A stretch of 64,000 bases of DNA from assembly GCA_017590115.1 (NCBI GenBank), contig JAGGNK010007093.1:248001-312000 (forward strand), read 5' to 3'. This DNA comes from Montifringilla adamsi (lineage: Eukaryota > Chordata > Aves > Passeriformes > Passeridae). Positions 12,101 through 24,189 of this stretch are shown one piece after another. The notes beneath the pieces were generated by a model that had not been told where the DNA came from, did not search any database, and was given only the letters and a program-made list of their open reading frames with translations. A program made the translations under genes and the position numbers. How positions within the stretch are numbered: position 1 is the first letter of the stretch; the number at the start of each line of letters is the position of its first letter.

Positions 12101-15100
12101 ACCCCCATACTCCTTGAAGCTAAAAGAGAAATAGAAAAAAACCCAGCAAACTGTATATTTCAAAAGCAATAATACCATTGTCCCTCTGCTTTCCAAGGCA
12201 ATAGTCATATTTCCTCAGCCACTGCCTGGCTGCAGAGTTTACCCCACACAAATCTCAGAATCCATTTGTAAGCCAGAAAGGCAATGACTTTGCCACAGAG
12301 GTATGTGGAGCACTTGATCACTGGGTTGCACTAGGTTGACTTAACTTTTCACAGGGCAGGGATATTTTAAAATTATACAGTACCAATTACATGAGCAAAT
12401 CCTGTGAAATTCAGTTATTTAAGATATTTTCATGGAGAACCTGTCAGTGACAAGCAAACAGAGGAGTTCATCTGGAAATCATAACACAAAGCCATGATAA
12501 TGCCAGTTTAATCCTTCATGCCTAATATTTTGTCCTGCAAATCTCAGTAACTTTAAAATAATCTTACATTTTACCAATTAACCACAACATGAGGAACACC
12601 TTGTTAATGAATAATCAAGTATTCCTTTTGTACCTCTTTGGCTGAATGAATTTTAGTTTTCTGTTGAACTCAAAGGGGACACTCTTCTCAGTGATTTGAG
12701 TTAGTTCATGGCTACTGGAGTTCAGGATGGTATGTGACTAAAACCATGAAGGAATAAATAGTGTTGGAGGGCCCAACAGGGCTGGACACCACAGGAGTGG
12801 AAGACCAGTCTTCAAATAAAGACCAGTCTGAGTAGGATGCCAACATACACATGCCCCTTTTCTTTGTAAACCATCAACTAAACATGCCAGGTATCACTGA
12901 GTAAGGGCAGGCAGTGCCTAAAAGAACAAATTCACAGGTGGGAGTGCCACCTGTAGGCATGGAACTCCATCCTGTCCCAGGACTCTCACTCATCACACTC
13001 CCCCAGGTTGTAGAGACCTAAGGGAGCTGCCACAGTGCACATGGGGTGTTACGCCTGTGTTACACCTTAGGAACTCTCCAAGAAAAGCAAAGCAAACTGA
13101 GTAGTTGGAGGTGATGCCATCCATGCCAACATCATGCTCCTCCACACTTCCTCGTTGGCTCCAAGATCCATAACCCCTGCAGACACCCAAAAAAGTATCC
13201 ACAGTAACCAGTGTTGCACTCTGCAGTAACTGCTTGGTCCTTTTACCTTCTCCCAGCACCTACTTTCATTGTGAGGTGATGACTGCCACAGAGAGCTTTG
13301 GAAAAAGCTTATGTTCATAAAGGAATTTGTATTAGATACTGGTTTGTGTGACTTACTGTATTTTGTAAGGGTTTTTTTCCCTTTGGGAATTGTGTGTTAC
13401 TAATGAGCAGTTTTATGCTTTACTTCTAGTACATGTATACCTTGTAATGGATGTGCTTTTTGTTTATTTGTTTTCTTTTATTCTCTATACAGAGCCAGTA
13501 AATATAAGGTAGATAGTCTCTGGCTGAAATTCTGATTTTGCCTACCAATTAATTTATGGATAAATCCATGTCATAGCTGGCGAACAATTTTTCATCAATT
13601 GTGTTATAATCACCTGATAGTCTCTCTAATTTAGCAGAATAAAAGATACTGAATAAGACTAATGCCAGTTGGGCCTTAAATTAAAGGGAAATAGTGCACT
13701 ACATATTTCCCTACCATCATTTCTATCAGCCCTTCTTCCTTGCTGTTGGGACACTGGAGAAGAATACTGGCTACACAGTCACCTGAACACCTCATCCACC
13801 TCTGTAGCTGTGCTGTGACATCCACATGCATTTACTTGATCAAAACTATGGTGGACCAGATAAACTGCAATGAATTTTTCAGTTATTTCTGCAGAGAGAC
13901 TGGTTCAAATGAAATCCTTCTCTAAAAGAAATTATCTGGACTAAAATAATTGTATTTTTCTCTATGTTCATTCCGATATGTTTCGAAAAATAAGGGATCT
14001 GAAATTAACACTTAAAAAAGTGCATACTTTATACCTCCCATGTGATAATGGCAGCTGTCTATCTCAGTGGCTGTTAGGGACCTTCCTGCTCCAGAAGCCC
14101 CTTCCCCTGCCCAAATCATTTCCTCTCTCCTGTTTCACTGAAAACTGTGTCCAACTTCTTAGTAATTGCTGTGTATAATGTAGAACATAAAAAGATAAGT
14201 TATAAAGCTTGTGCAGGACTTGGTGTTGTAATTTAACCATCTTTTGTGCCTGGTTATGGATTTTACAAAAAACAGAGTGAAAATAATCTGGCCTCTTAAT
14301 GTATAATTCAGCATATTGTAGCAGCTATTTTAGACACCTGTTTTTTTATAGTTTTACTACAGCTGTAATTTCTGTATGAGCACTGTCCACTTGAAGAAGT
14401 GGTGGAGTTAACATGTCAAAATGATTTTTTAAAGTCAGGTCTATTCCACCACCAGTGAATGTGTATGAAAAGTAAAGCAACAAAAACAAAACCTCAACCA
14501 CTTCTGGGAAGAAGCACCTTTTCTCACCTTCAAAAGTTCTCTTCTGTAAGACAGGCATTTCTTCTAGTCCTTCTTTTACAAAAGTAGTAAATTACTAAGA
14601 AGATAATATATATACAGTACAATAGTCTATTTTGATAGTCAGCAGACTATTTTAGGCTAATTAAGCTAACTAGACATTGTAGGGTTGCAGTGATTTATCT
14701 TTATTAATACATTGATGATAATACTGTTTCCATAACACTTGGTGTTTGAAATCAACATGTGCCAGTGTCCAGTGATTTGCTAATCTAGTTTCTGGTCTAA
14801 TCCTGTCCTATTTTTTGCAGCATTCTCTGACTTCATATTTGAATCATGTTGTCTTTCCAAAGTGATTGCCAAGCAAACCAAAAATGTGTTTTACACTGCT
14901 ATTGCACTGCTCTCGTCTTTATATATGGTAGTTTTTATAAAGATGTCCTTAGGTTTTAATAAATGAGTGTAACGCAAACTAATCTCTGTAATAAAACTTG
15001 CTTTAGTGTTTCAAAGGCTGTCTGGAATAGTTGTAGAGATTTGAGCTTCTGAGTATTTCAATAGCTTCAAAATTCGTGGCTTCCTTTCCCTCTGCAGGAA

Positions 15101-16778
15101 ATCCCCAGATGCCAGAACGCCATAGTCTGTACAAAGGTAAAATGAAGAGAGTGTATTTAATCCAAAGAATGGACTTAGAGATGGGGGGAAGGGGCCCCAA
15201 AAAGCCAAACCACACCACAAAAAAACCACTAAGGCCATTGCATTAATCAATATGTGTTCCATTTAGTCTGCTTCACAATTCCAGCAGTTGCTGATACTAG
15301 ATATTTATGAGGGAAGTGTGGGACACTGAAGATAGATTGATAAGAAATAAACATAATCTTTCCACTACTTGAGGCAAGCTGAGAAGGCCAAACTGCAACT
15401 GAGCAGAAAGAAAGCAACATTTTGACTTTCACACATAAAGTACTCTGTCCCACATGGCTCACCTCTCCTGCTGAGGCAAACACAGTTTAGTTTGCTCTGT
15501 ACAAAAAGGCAGGACCAACAATTCTCAGGGAAAAGAGATTTAATTTGGTCTTTGCTTCCAGGCTGAAGGATTTTAGCAGTTTTCCCAGAAAGTTTTAGAT
15601 TTTCTAATCACTCTCTCAAGTCTCTTTGTCACCTGTTGTTTGTCACATCATTACCAATGTTCCCAAAATACTGAGAGCTTTGATCTGAAATTTCAACTCT
15701 CCCATTAGTAAAAGGGAGTATTTTTGACAACATCACCTCTTGGGACAGATTGCTTCCTTTTACAGAAAGAGTTCTTGCTCTGTCCTGCTGCCCCCAAGCT
15801 TCAGTTTTCCTCAGCTCTTTTTCTGTCCGGCACTTGCTGTCCTCCTTGGCCCATCCCAAATCCTTGATATCCAAAGTCCTGGCATTTATACACAGCAAGT
15901 ACCTTTTCCGATTAGAAATTATCCTTTCAGCATCAGATCACTAGCCTCAGACGAGAGACTGTGCTGTGGGAATATACCTAAACCCTCAAAAATAGATTTT
16001 AAAGCCAAATTTTAAAGGAAGGATGAGAAATCCTTTGTAATGTCACTTACTTCATGTGCCAGAGTGCATTTCTGGAGCTTCCATAACAAAGCACATGCGT
16101 TCTAAAGTAGAAAAGGATCATTTTCATTAAAGCAACACTTCAGTAATTCTTAGGGATTTTGCAGCTGTAAGAGACTACAATTGCACTCCTCTGTGCTAGA
16201 ATTTATGGAAGGTATTGCAGAAAGAAAGAGGACAAAAAGCAGCTTTAAAAATACGTAATTGTGTGAAATTACAAATAATTGCAACCCAGTCCCCTTCTCA
16301 AACTGCACCTGCAATTGTGAAACAGTTAAATATATGAGACAAAGGAAATAAATCAATGGATTTGGTATGTTATAGCTCCCTCACCAAGTTTCAACAATTT
16401 TTATTATGTGCTTCCAGTAATTGAGTAAGGGTTATATTCAGTACATTATGTTCACCAGGGACAGCTTTTATATACCAAGGAGCAAATTAAATACCTCTGG
16501 AATTTCCATGGGAGATGTTAAAATGCTGATATTGACTTACAGACTGCCATTATCACCAAGTCAAAAACAAACAGGAGCATCACAGCCAGTTCCTTTAAAC
16601 TGTTTATTCTACTAGAAAGCAGAGACTTCATTGACTTGCTGGTTGGTCACACATACAGAAGGGCAAGGAGAGAAAAGAGAGCTAAGATTTGATTTTTATT
16701 TCCAAGAAAACACAACTCTGTCACTCACCCAAACTATTCCAAACAATAAATTTAATTTGGAAAATGAAAAAACATTAC

Positions 16779-16780
<2 letters not shown>
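9192..16780. other. No gene seen; unique sequence
   Basis: No exon or RNA gene could be supported. A pyrimidine-rich stretch followed by AG at about 11240-11298 precedes an open frame of 68 codons (11339-11545) rich in lysine and glutamate. It looks superficially exon-like, but there is no recognisable homology and no convincing donor site. A TTTTTTTTTTTTT run lies near 10296-10308. The remainder is AT-rich unique DNA with chance open frames on both strands. Confidence 0.5.
9526..9550. repeat. (AATC)6 microsatellite
   Basis: Six uninterrupted AATC units plus one base. It lies about 330 bp from the CR1 fragment and shows no link to it. Confidence 0.95.

Positions 16781-16809
<29 letters not shown>
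16781..16809 (+). repeat. Uninterrupted run of 29 G
   Basis: Twenty-nine consecutive G follow CATTACTT and precede TAAAGATACC. Homopolymer G of this length is very unusual in vertebrate DNA and would readily form G-quadruplexes on the plus strand. It may be real or may be a sequencing or assembly artefact. The glycine run in the overlapping open frame is just its translation. Confidence 0.9.
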
Positions 16810-19800
16810 TAAAGATACCAATACATTAGGTATGAGTAGCTACTGCTGCTGCTTTGCTGTAGTGAGAATTAGCAGTGACAATTGGGTTTAAATATCCTTG
16901 GAATTGACAACACACAAACAAAAAAAGCTTGATCTAGGTAACATTTGAGAATACTCTCCCCTTAGCCAGCTGCAGAGATTTAATTTAAGGCATTGTTGTG
17001 AGTTACATGGGTTTTGTTTGTTTTGACTGCCTAATAGTTACTGCTCTAAAATGCTGTTTTTTCAGGTAGGGCTACTGAAAACAGCTGAAACCTTTGAAAC
17101 ATCTGAAAAGCTGTGTTCCATTTTACCTCAAGGCTTTTGCTCCCCAGCATAAGGCCTATCTCCTCTACCCCCTCCAGTATTTGCTGTCCTGAGAATTAAG
17201 AATATTGCATCATTACTACTATTACTATGCAGTATCAAACTGTTTCCTGCTAAGTCACCTTCCTCAAGCATGCCTGGCTTTTGTTGGAAGAATTTATGTT
17301 GCAAAATGCTGCTGTGGTGGGTGGGAGCACAGTAGAAAGTGTCGCCTTCAGTGAGCTAGTGATAGCTGGGGTTCACTGTATAAACTCCATTATCATTTTA
17401 ACCACACAGTACACCTCCTATTTGCCTGAGTGAATGTGCCCCCAGCGGCCACCCGAAAAAGTCAGGTGGGAATTTATCTAGCAAGGAGACACAGCATCCT
17501 TGTGCTGGATCTGCTGTTATAATGCAGATAGAGCAGCTCAAAGACATTTCACAACCTCTCCCTCTTTTTTTTGCTAGCTGCATGAATGTTTGTTAAAGAA
17601 ATCATCTCCAGCTAATAAAAATATTTTGGGGCTTAAAAGCCCCAAACCCTAAGGAAAGAAATCATGCAATACTGTGATTCTCAACAGATTTTGGTTTTTT
17701 ATACTACCCACAAACATAAATAAAATAAATAAAAGGCACTGCTTAAGCCCCAGATGCATTTTTATGGAGTTTCTAGGCTGTAACTCAGTGGCACAGGATG
17801 TGACTTCTGTTTGTGCTCTGCACTCATCATTCCTCCTTTCACATCTTCTCCCCACACTGCCCATAAACAAGGAGCACTCTAAGCATGGCAGTCAATGCTT
17901 CTGCACTACTGGAGGTGCTCCCACCCTCCCTCAGACCCAGCCATGCCTCACAGCCCTCAGGAAGCAAAGACTTGGCTGCAAGGACCAACAGCTTCACCTT
18001 CTAAAGCATTGCCCCTCCCAGTCTGTGCAGGGAGCTCTCTGCTCACCCAAGGCATCTCTGACTGCTGCCTTTGGCTGGGGTCCTGCTCCTCTGCCTCAGG
18101 TCCTTCAGCATTACACTGACAAAAGGGGAACAACAAACATTTGGAAAAAGGGTCCAGAAGTGAAACTGATTTAGGACAGAAGTAAAACAGGAATGCTTGG
18201 ACTACTTGAACACACTTTCAACTTCTCCTCCCAATCTCCAGTGTTCAGACAACAGGAAAACAAGCCATAGGAGAACCACTGGTATTAAGAAATCTCCTTT
18301 CTTCTCAGCTGTAGGATTGTAGGCACTAAGACTTCCAGCAGCTTTTTGCAGAGACACACATTCCTTGCTGGCAGGAATGGACAATTTGGGCAAATCCAGT
18401 TTTCTGTTTCACTTCTCCTTCATAACACTTAAAGGAAGAATATTTTGGCTGGACTGTGCTCTTTCCTAACCAGCTACAAAATGCCATTCCCTGCTGCAGC
18501 CCAAACCTGTGTAGTCACTAGAGGCTCCCAAATGCAATTTTAACACCAGCCCACATTGGAAGTCCAGCATTCTCTGGACCAAGCCTTGTTCCTGAAAGAG
18601 ACTCTGTCAGAGCTATGTAAAACTTGCAACCTGATGCTATGGGCAGATTGTTACATAGCCACTTCCCACGGTTTGACCCAGGGTCTCTTGTGCTATCCTT
18701 TCCTCCAGGGTACAATCCCTGGAACACTGCCCTTCCCTTTGCCACATCTCCCCATGTTGCAGGAGTGGTTTACCAATCCCAGCACTCTCTGTCTCACTCC
18801 ATCACCAGGCAATGAGGCAGTTCCCTCTGTTTTTTAGGGAGCCAGGAACATCTGCATGCCCTAGGGGAAGGAAGCAGTTTTTAAAAACACTTTTAAGTGT
18901 GAGCTTTGCATCTGTGAATCAAACCCACACTCTGCTGCCCCAGTGCTACCCAGTCTGCACCACAGGGTTGGACTTTGGCTTTGCTGCTGAGGTGAATTGA
19001 GGAGACAAACTTCCAGGAGCTGGCAAGCAGCAAATAAATTTGGAGCAGAGTAGGGTAAAAATAGCAGGGTCTGAAGAAGGCCAAGCTGTGTGCCTGGTTA
19101 CTGTGAGCCCCTAAGCCAGAGGGAACCCCAGCCCCCTATTGGTACATACCCAAGCAGCAGCCTCATACCTCAGCCAGGCTCCTTTCCCAGGCAAAGTCAA
19201 ACATCCAGAGATCATCTCAGATCAAAGGGAGCCGCCACTTGCCCAGGACATGTGAGCACATACCAAGGATGTGTTTGCAAGCATGAAGAATGGTCTGGCC
19301 CAGACCCAGAAAGTTTCAGCCTGCTTGGCTGAGAGACTCTGGCTGTCCTCCTCTGTGCAATGTCCCAGCTCGAGCCACTCGCTTGGCCATTCCCTTCAAG
19401 CCTGTCTAACTTACGTCATTAATTCCTCCAGTGCTGCTGCAGGAAAATGAGCGCTACAAATGGCTACTCACGGAAAGTCACACAGAAGACTTCATAACAA
19501 ACAGGAAAATATAAAACTGGGTGGCAGGGGACTTCTACAAAAACATGAAGCTTTTGCCAAAGCAACTGCAGGATTTTTTGGGGTTTTTTTTTTTCTCATT
19601 TCAGCCAAAAGTTTCTCATCCAAGAAAACCTATCTTGGCATACCCAAAGCCATTGGTTTCAGCTGAACTACTCATGGGTTTCCATGTGCTCTGTAGCTCC
19701 AAGGTATGGATCAGAGAGGCTGAGTGGGATACATTTGGTGGCAGCCAGGTCTTAGCAGTTCACTATCACACCTGGAGCTTGTAGGGAATTCAGGGAAGAA

Positions 19801-21069
19801 GGTATGAAGCAAAAGGTTGGGCTATTTCTCACCACAGACTGTATCTAAGAGAGGACACCAAGAAAATTGCCCTGCCTGCAGAATATTGCACAGTCTTCCC
19901 TTCAGGCCCTCCTAGTAGAGACTTCTTGGGTGTAAATACAAGGAGTTTCTTCTGATCTCCACATCCGTCTTCATCTGATCTCCACATCAAGACACGTACA
20001 TAACAAACCAGCAAATTCAAGTCTTCAGGGAAAGCTTTATGAAAACTGCTGTGGCTGATGCATTCCCAGCATCTGCTGCTTTAATCCTCTCTTGTTGGAA
20101 AAGAAAGGAGCTCAGCAACAGGCTGGTAATTAATTCTGCAACAATACTCAATAAGGAAAAGTTTGGTTTTAATAAACAGAACAGAACTGGTGATTTAACT
20201 CAAACATATTCAGTTAGAAGGACATCTCAAAAATATTTATATTAGAAGCAAGAACAAAGCAATAACAACCACACTCTACAGGAAGTATTTATTGCTGTCT
20301 GGTGATTAATAAACCCCAGGAAAGATTAAAATGGATGGTCTAAATTTTTCTTCTCTGTTTCTCATAAACTGAAACACACAAAGGAAATAAATGCCTGTGG
20401 TGAAACCAAAGCCAAAATTTTGCTGTGAACTTATGTTATTACAGGAATGTCTTGAGATGCCCCTTGAGATGCCCCTCCCCAAGGAGCTCAAGTGATTTCT
20501 TATAACGGTGATAGAGGAACAATGGGGAAGACTTCTAAAACAGTGGACACTTATCCAGTTTTCATAAACTGTCTGTCAAGCAGAGAAAGATTTCCTCCCA
20601 TGCCAGTCTCTGTGGCCACAGCTCTAGCAGAAAGCAGTGGGAGCTCAGACACATGCAGCCTCAGTTAGCAGCAGCAGCAGTTAGTCCCTACCAAAACATG
20701 CTAAAGAATGTGCTAAAATTCAATTGCAATATTTCTCCCCAAAACATTTAGCTCAACAGGAAATACAATGTCATACGGGCAGTAAAAGTTTTAATTTCTT
20801 TTCATTATCCTTTGTATTTCAATAAAATGCTGGAAAACAAGCTACAGAATACCCCTGGATGTTCATCTTGGAATTCTTCTTTTACCTAAAATATCCTCTC
20901 TCCAAATCTGCCTGTCAGTATGTTCTGAGGAATCAATCTGTCATCGAGAATGTGGCAGAGACATGTTACGACCTTAACGCCAGACCACAGCTGGAGGTAG
21001 TGTGGGTTTTTGGCTGCCAGAAGCTTTCTCTGAGCCCTTGGGCTGCACAGTTCAGTTCTCACCATCTCA
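16810..21069. other. No gene seen; unique sequence
   Basis: The longest open frame (17674-18174, 166 codons) has no recognisable domain and overlaps other chance frames. GC rises somewhat at 17880-19400, giving more open frames, but CpG stays rare and no CpG island is evident. A short near-tandem duplication of TCTGATCTCCACATC lies at 19951-19965 and 19974-19988. Confidence 0.5.
17625..17646. repeat. Perfect 22-bp palindrome
   Basis: TTTGGGGCTT (17625-17634) is followed by AA and then AAGCCCCAAA (17637-17646), an exact inverted repeat with a 2-nt centre. On RNA it would be a hairpin too short to be a microRNA precursor. It is not followed by a pure T run on either strand. A dyad DNA-binding site is possible. 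Confidence 0.85.
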
Positions 21070-21640
21070 GGTCCTGTTGTGGTCTAGCCCCAGCCAGCAA
21101 CCAAACACCACGGAGTCAATCCCACTTGTGGGATCAGTGAGAGAATAGGAAGGATAAAAGTCAGGATAATTGTGGATGGAAATAAAGGCAGTTTAATAGG
21201 GAAAGCAAAAGCCAGTCACAAAAGCAAAGCAAAACAAGGAGTTAATTCCCTGCTTCCCATGGGCATGCAGGTGTTCAGCACCTCCAGGAAAGCAGGGCCC
21301 TGTCCGGTGGAATGACTTGGGAAGACAAATATGCTCCAAATGTCCCCGCCCTTCCTCCCTCTTCCTCCCCCTTTACATACTAGGCATGATGTCACGGGGT
21401 CTGGAGCATCCCTTGGGTCAGTCAGGGTCACCTGTCCTGGCTGTGTCTCCTCCCAGACTCTCAGGCACACCCAGCCCCTCCCTGGCATGACCTTTGTGTG
21501 GCAGGAAAGGCCTTGGCCCTGTGCAATTCCTGCTCAGCAATAACAACAACACCTCTTTGTTATCAGCCCTGTGTGCAGCACAGATCCAAACCACAGCCCC
21601 ATTCCAACCCTGGGAAGGAAACTAACTCCAGCACAGGTCC
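21070..21640 (-). mobile_element. ERVL-type solo LTR with 5-bp target duplications
   Basis: The LTR spans 21075-21635 (561 bp). On the minus strand it begins TGTGCTGGAGTTAGTTTCC and ends CCACAACA, giving TG...CA ends. Identical GGTCC pentamers flank it (21070-21074 and 21636-21640), a 5-bp target-site duplication as expected for ERVL-like elements. A weak TATA box (TATGTAAAGG on the minus strand, around 21371-21380) and an ATTAAA polyadenylation signal (minus strand of 21192-21197) are in the right order. The text matches an LTR family I know to be widespread in birds. No internal retroviral genes are adjacent, so it is a solo LTR. Many CpG sites appear changed to TG or CA, which suggests some age. 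Confidence 0.9.
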
Positions 21641-23699
21641 CTAAAAAGAGGCATATGTCCAAGACTGACATTGCAATGAAACAACCTGGAAACCTTTATG
21701 AAGTTTTCAAGTGCTCTGAAGATGACAGAGAAAGACAGAGAACATATGGATTTGCAGTCAGACACTGGTTTAAAATCAAACAGAAATATTACAGTAATTT
21801 AAATATGCTTGTCCAGACCTCTCTCCCACACACTATGGATACAAATCTGTCCCTTGAACCACATCAGGAAGTTTTGAAAGGAGTCATTAAGTCACCTCTG
21901 TATTTGATGTGCCCTTTTCGAGTGTCAGCTTCCTTTCCACAGGTGAAATCCCCCAAGCCCAGCTATGACATTCCTGTGCTGCATCCATCAGTCATTGTGG
22001 ACACTGCTCCTTGCTTGCACCACAGCGGCTGAAACATGGAATCATCAGCTGGCATGTGAAAACTGCTTTTTCTAGACAGCTGGAATTGCTGTAGCAGTCT
22101 CCTCTGCAACGAGGCTGTCTGTAGTGTAGAAGTCACAAATATATGAAAGAGGAAGTGGAAACATTCAGGATCAAAGCAATGGGCAGAGGGGTTTTGTTTG
22201 CTTTTAAGTTCAGAGTTGGGGGTGTCCTTGGGGTTTTGCTTTGTTTTGCTTCGGTTTTTGAGCAGCACAAGGACAGTGGGATCTGTCTGATGTGGTTCAA
22301 AGGCAAAAGAGTTGGCAAAGGTCCCAAGTGCCAGGAGGGGGGGAGGTCGGAACACGTGGCAGTCATGGCAGAGCTGCAAACTCCCTTGTGCCCATGGATT
22401 TTACTCAAACAAGTCATTCACCTGTCCCACACAGGGCTCTGCTTATTATTAGCCCTGGCCATGCTGAAAGTTTCAGTGCCAGAGTCAGCAGTGTGAAATG
22501 CCCAAAGGATTTGTGCCCAAAGTAGCTCCTTTGTGGCAGAGGAGCTACTGGCACACCTGCACAACACCAAGAGAGCAAAAGACTGTTCTGTGTCCAAGAT
22601 GAAAAGGTTTTTTATACACTCTACTCTTCCTGTTTTCAGTTTCTGCCTCAAAAATGAAACTCTGACTCTCTATTTCTCGATCTTTAGCTGCTGGATGCTC
22701 AGTAGTTACCCCTCATATCTCCATAAGGGCTTTGGCTGTGCTCCAGGACCAAACAGTAATAGATGGAAACTACAGGACACAACAAGAACATTGGGTGGCA
22801 CAAACACCAAACTATATAAACATCCCCCACTCCTTGATTTTTGTCTTAGGTTTAATGAATTCCCAGCAAATTTGCCATAAACAGATAAAATCCCTAAGAA
22901 ATCAGAGCTATCAATGGTAGTCCAGGAGGGGGACAGGGCAATATATTTCATCAATTTGACAAAAATAGAGATATACAGCCAGTTATTCTCACAACACTTA
23001 TAAAGGCAAGTCTGCAAAAAGACAGGAGGAGATAATTTTGCAATTCTTAGTGTGAATCCCCAAAATAAAGAGCTTTATTGTTTGAAATAAAAAGCAATCA
23101 TTTATTCCAGTTGTGTTCCCATCCTTTTTGCCTTCCAGGGTTAATCTGCTGAAAAGCTTTTAGCTAAAATTAATGTATATCCAGCTGTCTCTGGATTTTT
23201 CTGTTGTATCCAAAAATTAACACGCAGAAAACAAACATATATTGGCAATAACATATTAGCAAGAAAAGGAACATTCAAATTCATACACAATTCCCACAAC
23301 ATTGCCTTTCACTCTGGAAGAATAAAGCCAATTGAATTTGTTTTCTAACAGGAAAAAAAATTAAGATGGGGTGAAAACAGGTACTCTGCTAATTTATAGC
23401 ATTGCTCAGAAGACAAGAAGATTAAAGGGTTTAAGAGCTGGGAGTATAAAATTGCGAGTTGCCTGCATGGTACTTGTGGAGATACTGCCAGTGGGGAAAC
23501 TGGGGCTACCAATCACACAATGGTTTTACCTCATACCAGCAAACTCCTTAAAACCTTCTGCAGGAGAACACAATCTTCACTTCAATGTGCTCCATCACCC
23601 CTTGTTGCCCCAGCCAATTCCTATTCTCCTGCATAGGATGTTAATTAAGCAACAGTTTGCCCTCACCTAGCTGTTAAGATCCAGTTATTACAATTTTTA
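21641..23699. other. No gene seen; unique sequence
   Basis: A 153-codon open frame (21571-22032) begins inside the LTR and crosses its end, so it is not a gene. A 117-codon frame at 22143-22496 and a 138-codon frame on the other strand (21963-22379) show no recognisable domain. Nothing else stands out. Confidence 0.5.
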
Positions 23700-24168
23700 G
23701 AAATGCCTCTGCCTGAATTAGTGCAAATGAGACCATATGCCAAAGTCAATAGTACGGATTTTATTTAACAGTAAACCTGAGAGAGAGAAATAGAAAAGAA
23801 TAGGGTGAGAGAGAGATAGTAACAGAGTCAAATTAAGCAGAAAATATCACCACTTTGTGGATCCCAACAGCGTCCCATTGATCCTCTCCATCTTGTCTTC
23901 TTAGTGATGAGCGTCCCCCTAAAAAACATAAAGTTCATGGATTAATATACATTTGGGTCAGGTGGGAACACCCAGATACCTCCCCTGGGGGGTCAGGTTT
24001 GACACTGTCTTGCAAGACCCTGGATCTGTTGCATCACTTTGCACCATGCTCAGTCTCCTGCTACAAGGCCTCAGGAATCAGTCTGGGGGGTCTTTTGGGA
24101 GTCTTTGATGGATTATGACCCTCTTAGCAGCTAATTCTGCTAAAGAAGTTCTTCACCAAAACACCACA
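23700..24168 (-). mobile_element. Probable ERVL-like LTR, minus strand
   Basis: On the minus strand the segment starts TGTGGTGTTTTGGTG at 24168 and carries an AATAAA polyadenylation signal (plus-strand TTTATT near 23761-23766) about 60 bp before its likely 3' end, which fits the R-U5 layout of an LTR. The plus-strand text around 23730-23920 resembles passerine ERVL LTR sequence, including a GAGAGAGAGAAATAGAAAAG purine-rich stretch. I could not find a matching target-site duplication, so the left boundary is approximate and the copy may be truncated. No internal genes are adjacent. Confidence 0.5.
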
Positions 24169-24172
24169 GAAC

Positions 24173-24189
24173 AAAAAAAAAAAAAAAAA
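24173..24189. repeat. 17-A tract beside LTR end
   Basis: A run of 17 A begins five bases after the probable LTR end at 24168. Its position suggests insertion next to an A-rich site, but it could equally be an independent microsatellite. Confidence 0.9.

Noticed and set aside
12760..12860. Segment with AATAAA and LTR-like wording
   Set aside because: No TG...CA ends or target duplication found and no match to a family I can recall.
17674..18174. 166-codon plus-strand open frame
   Set aside because: No domain recognised. It lies in a locally GC-richer patch where several frames on both strands are open together.
21571..22032. 153-codon open frame
   Set aside because: It starts inside the ERVL-type LTR and crosses its border and target duplication, so it is not an inherited coding unit.
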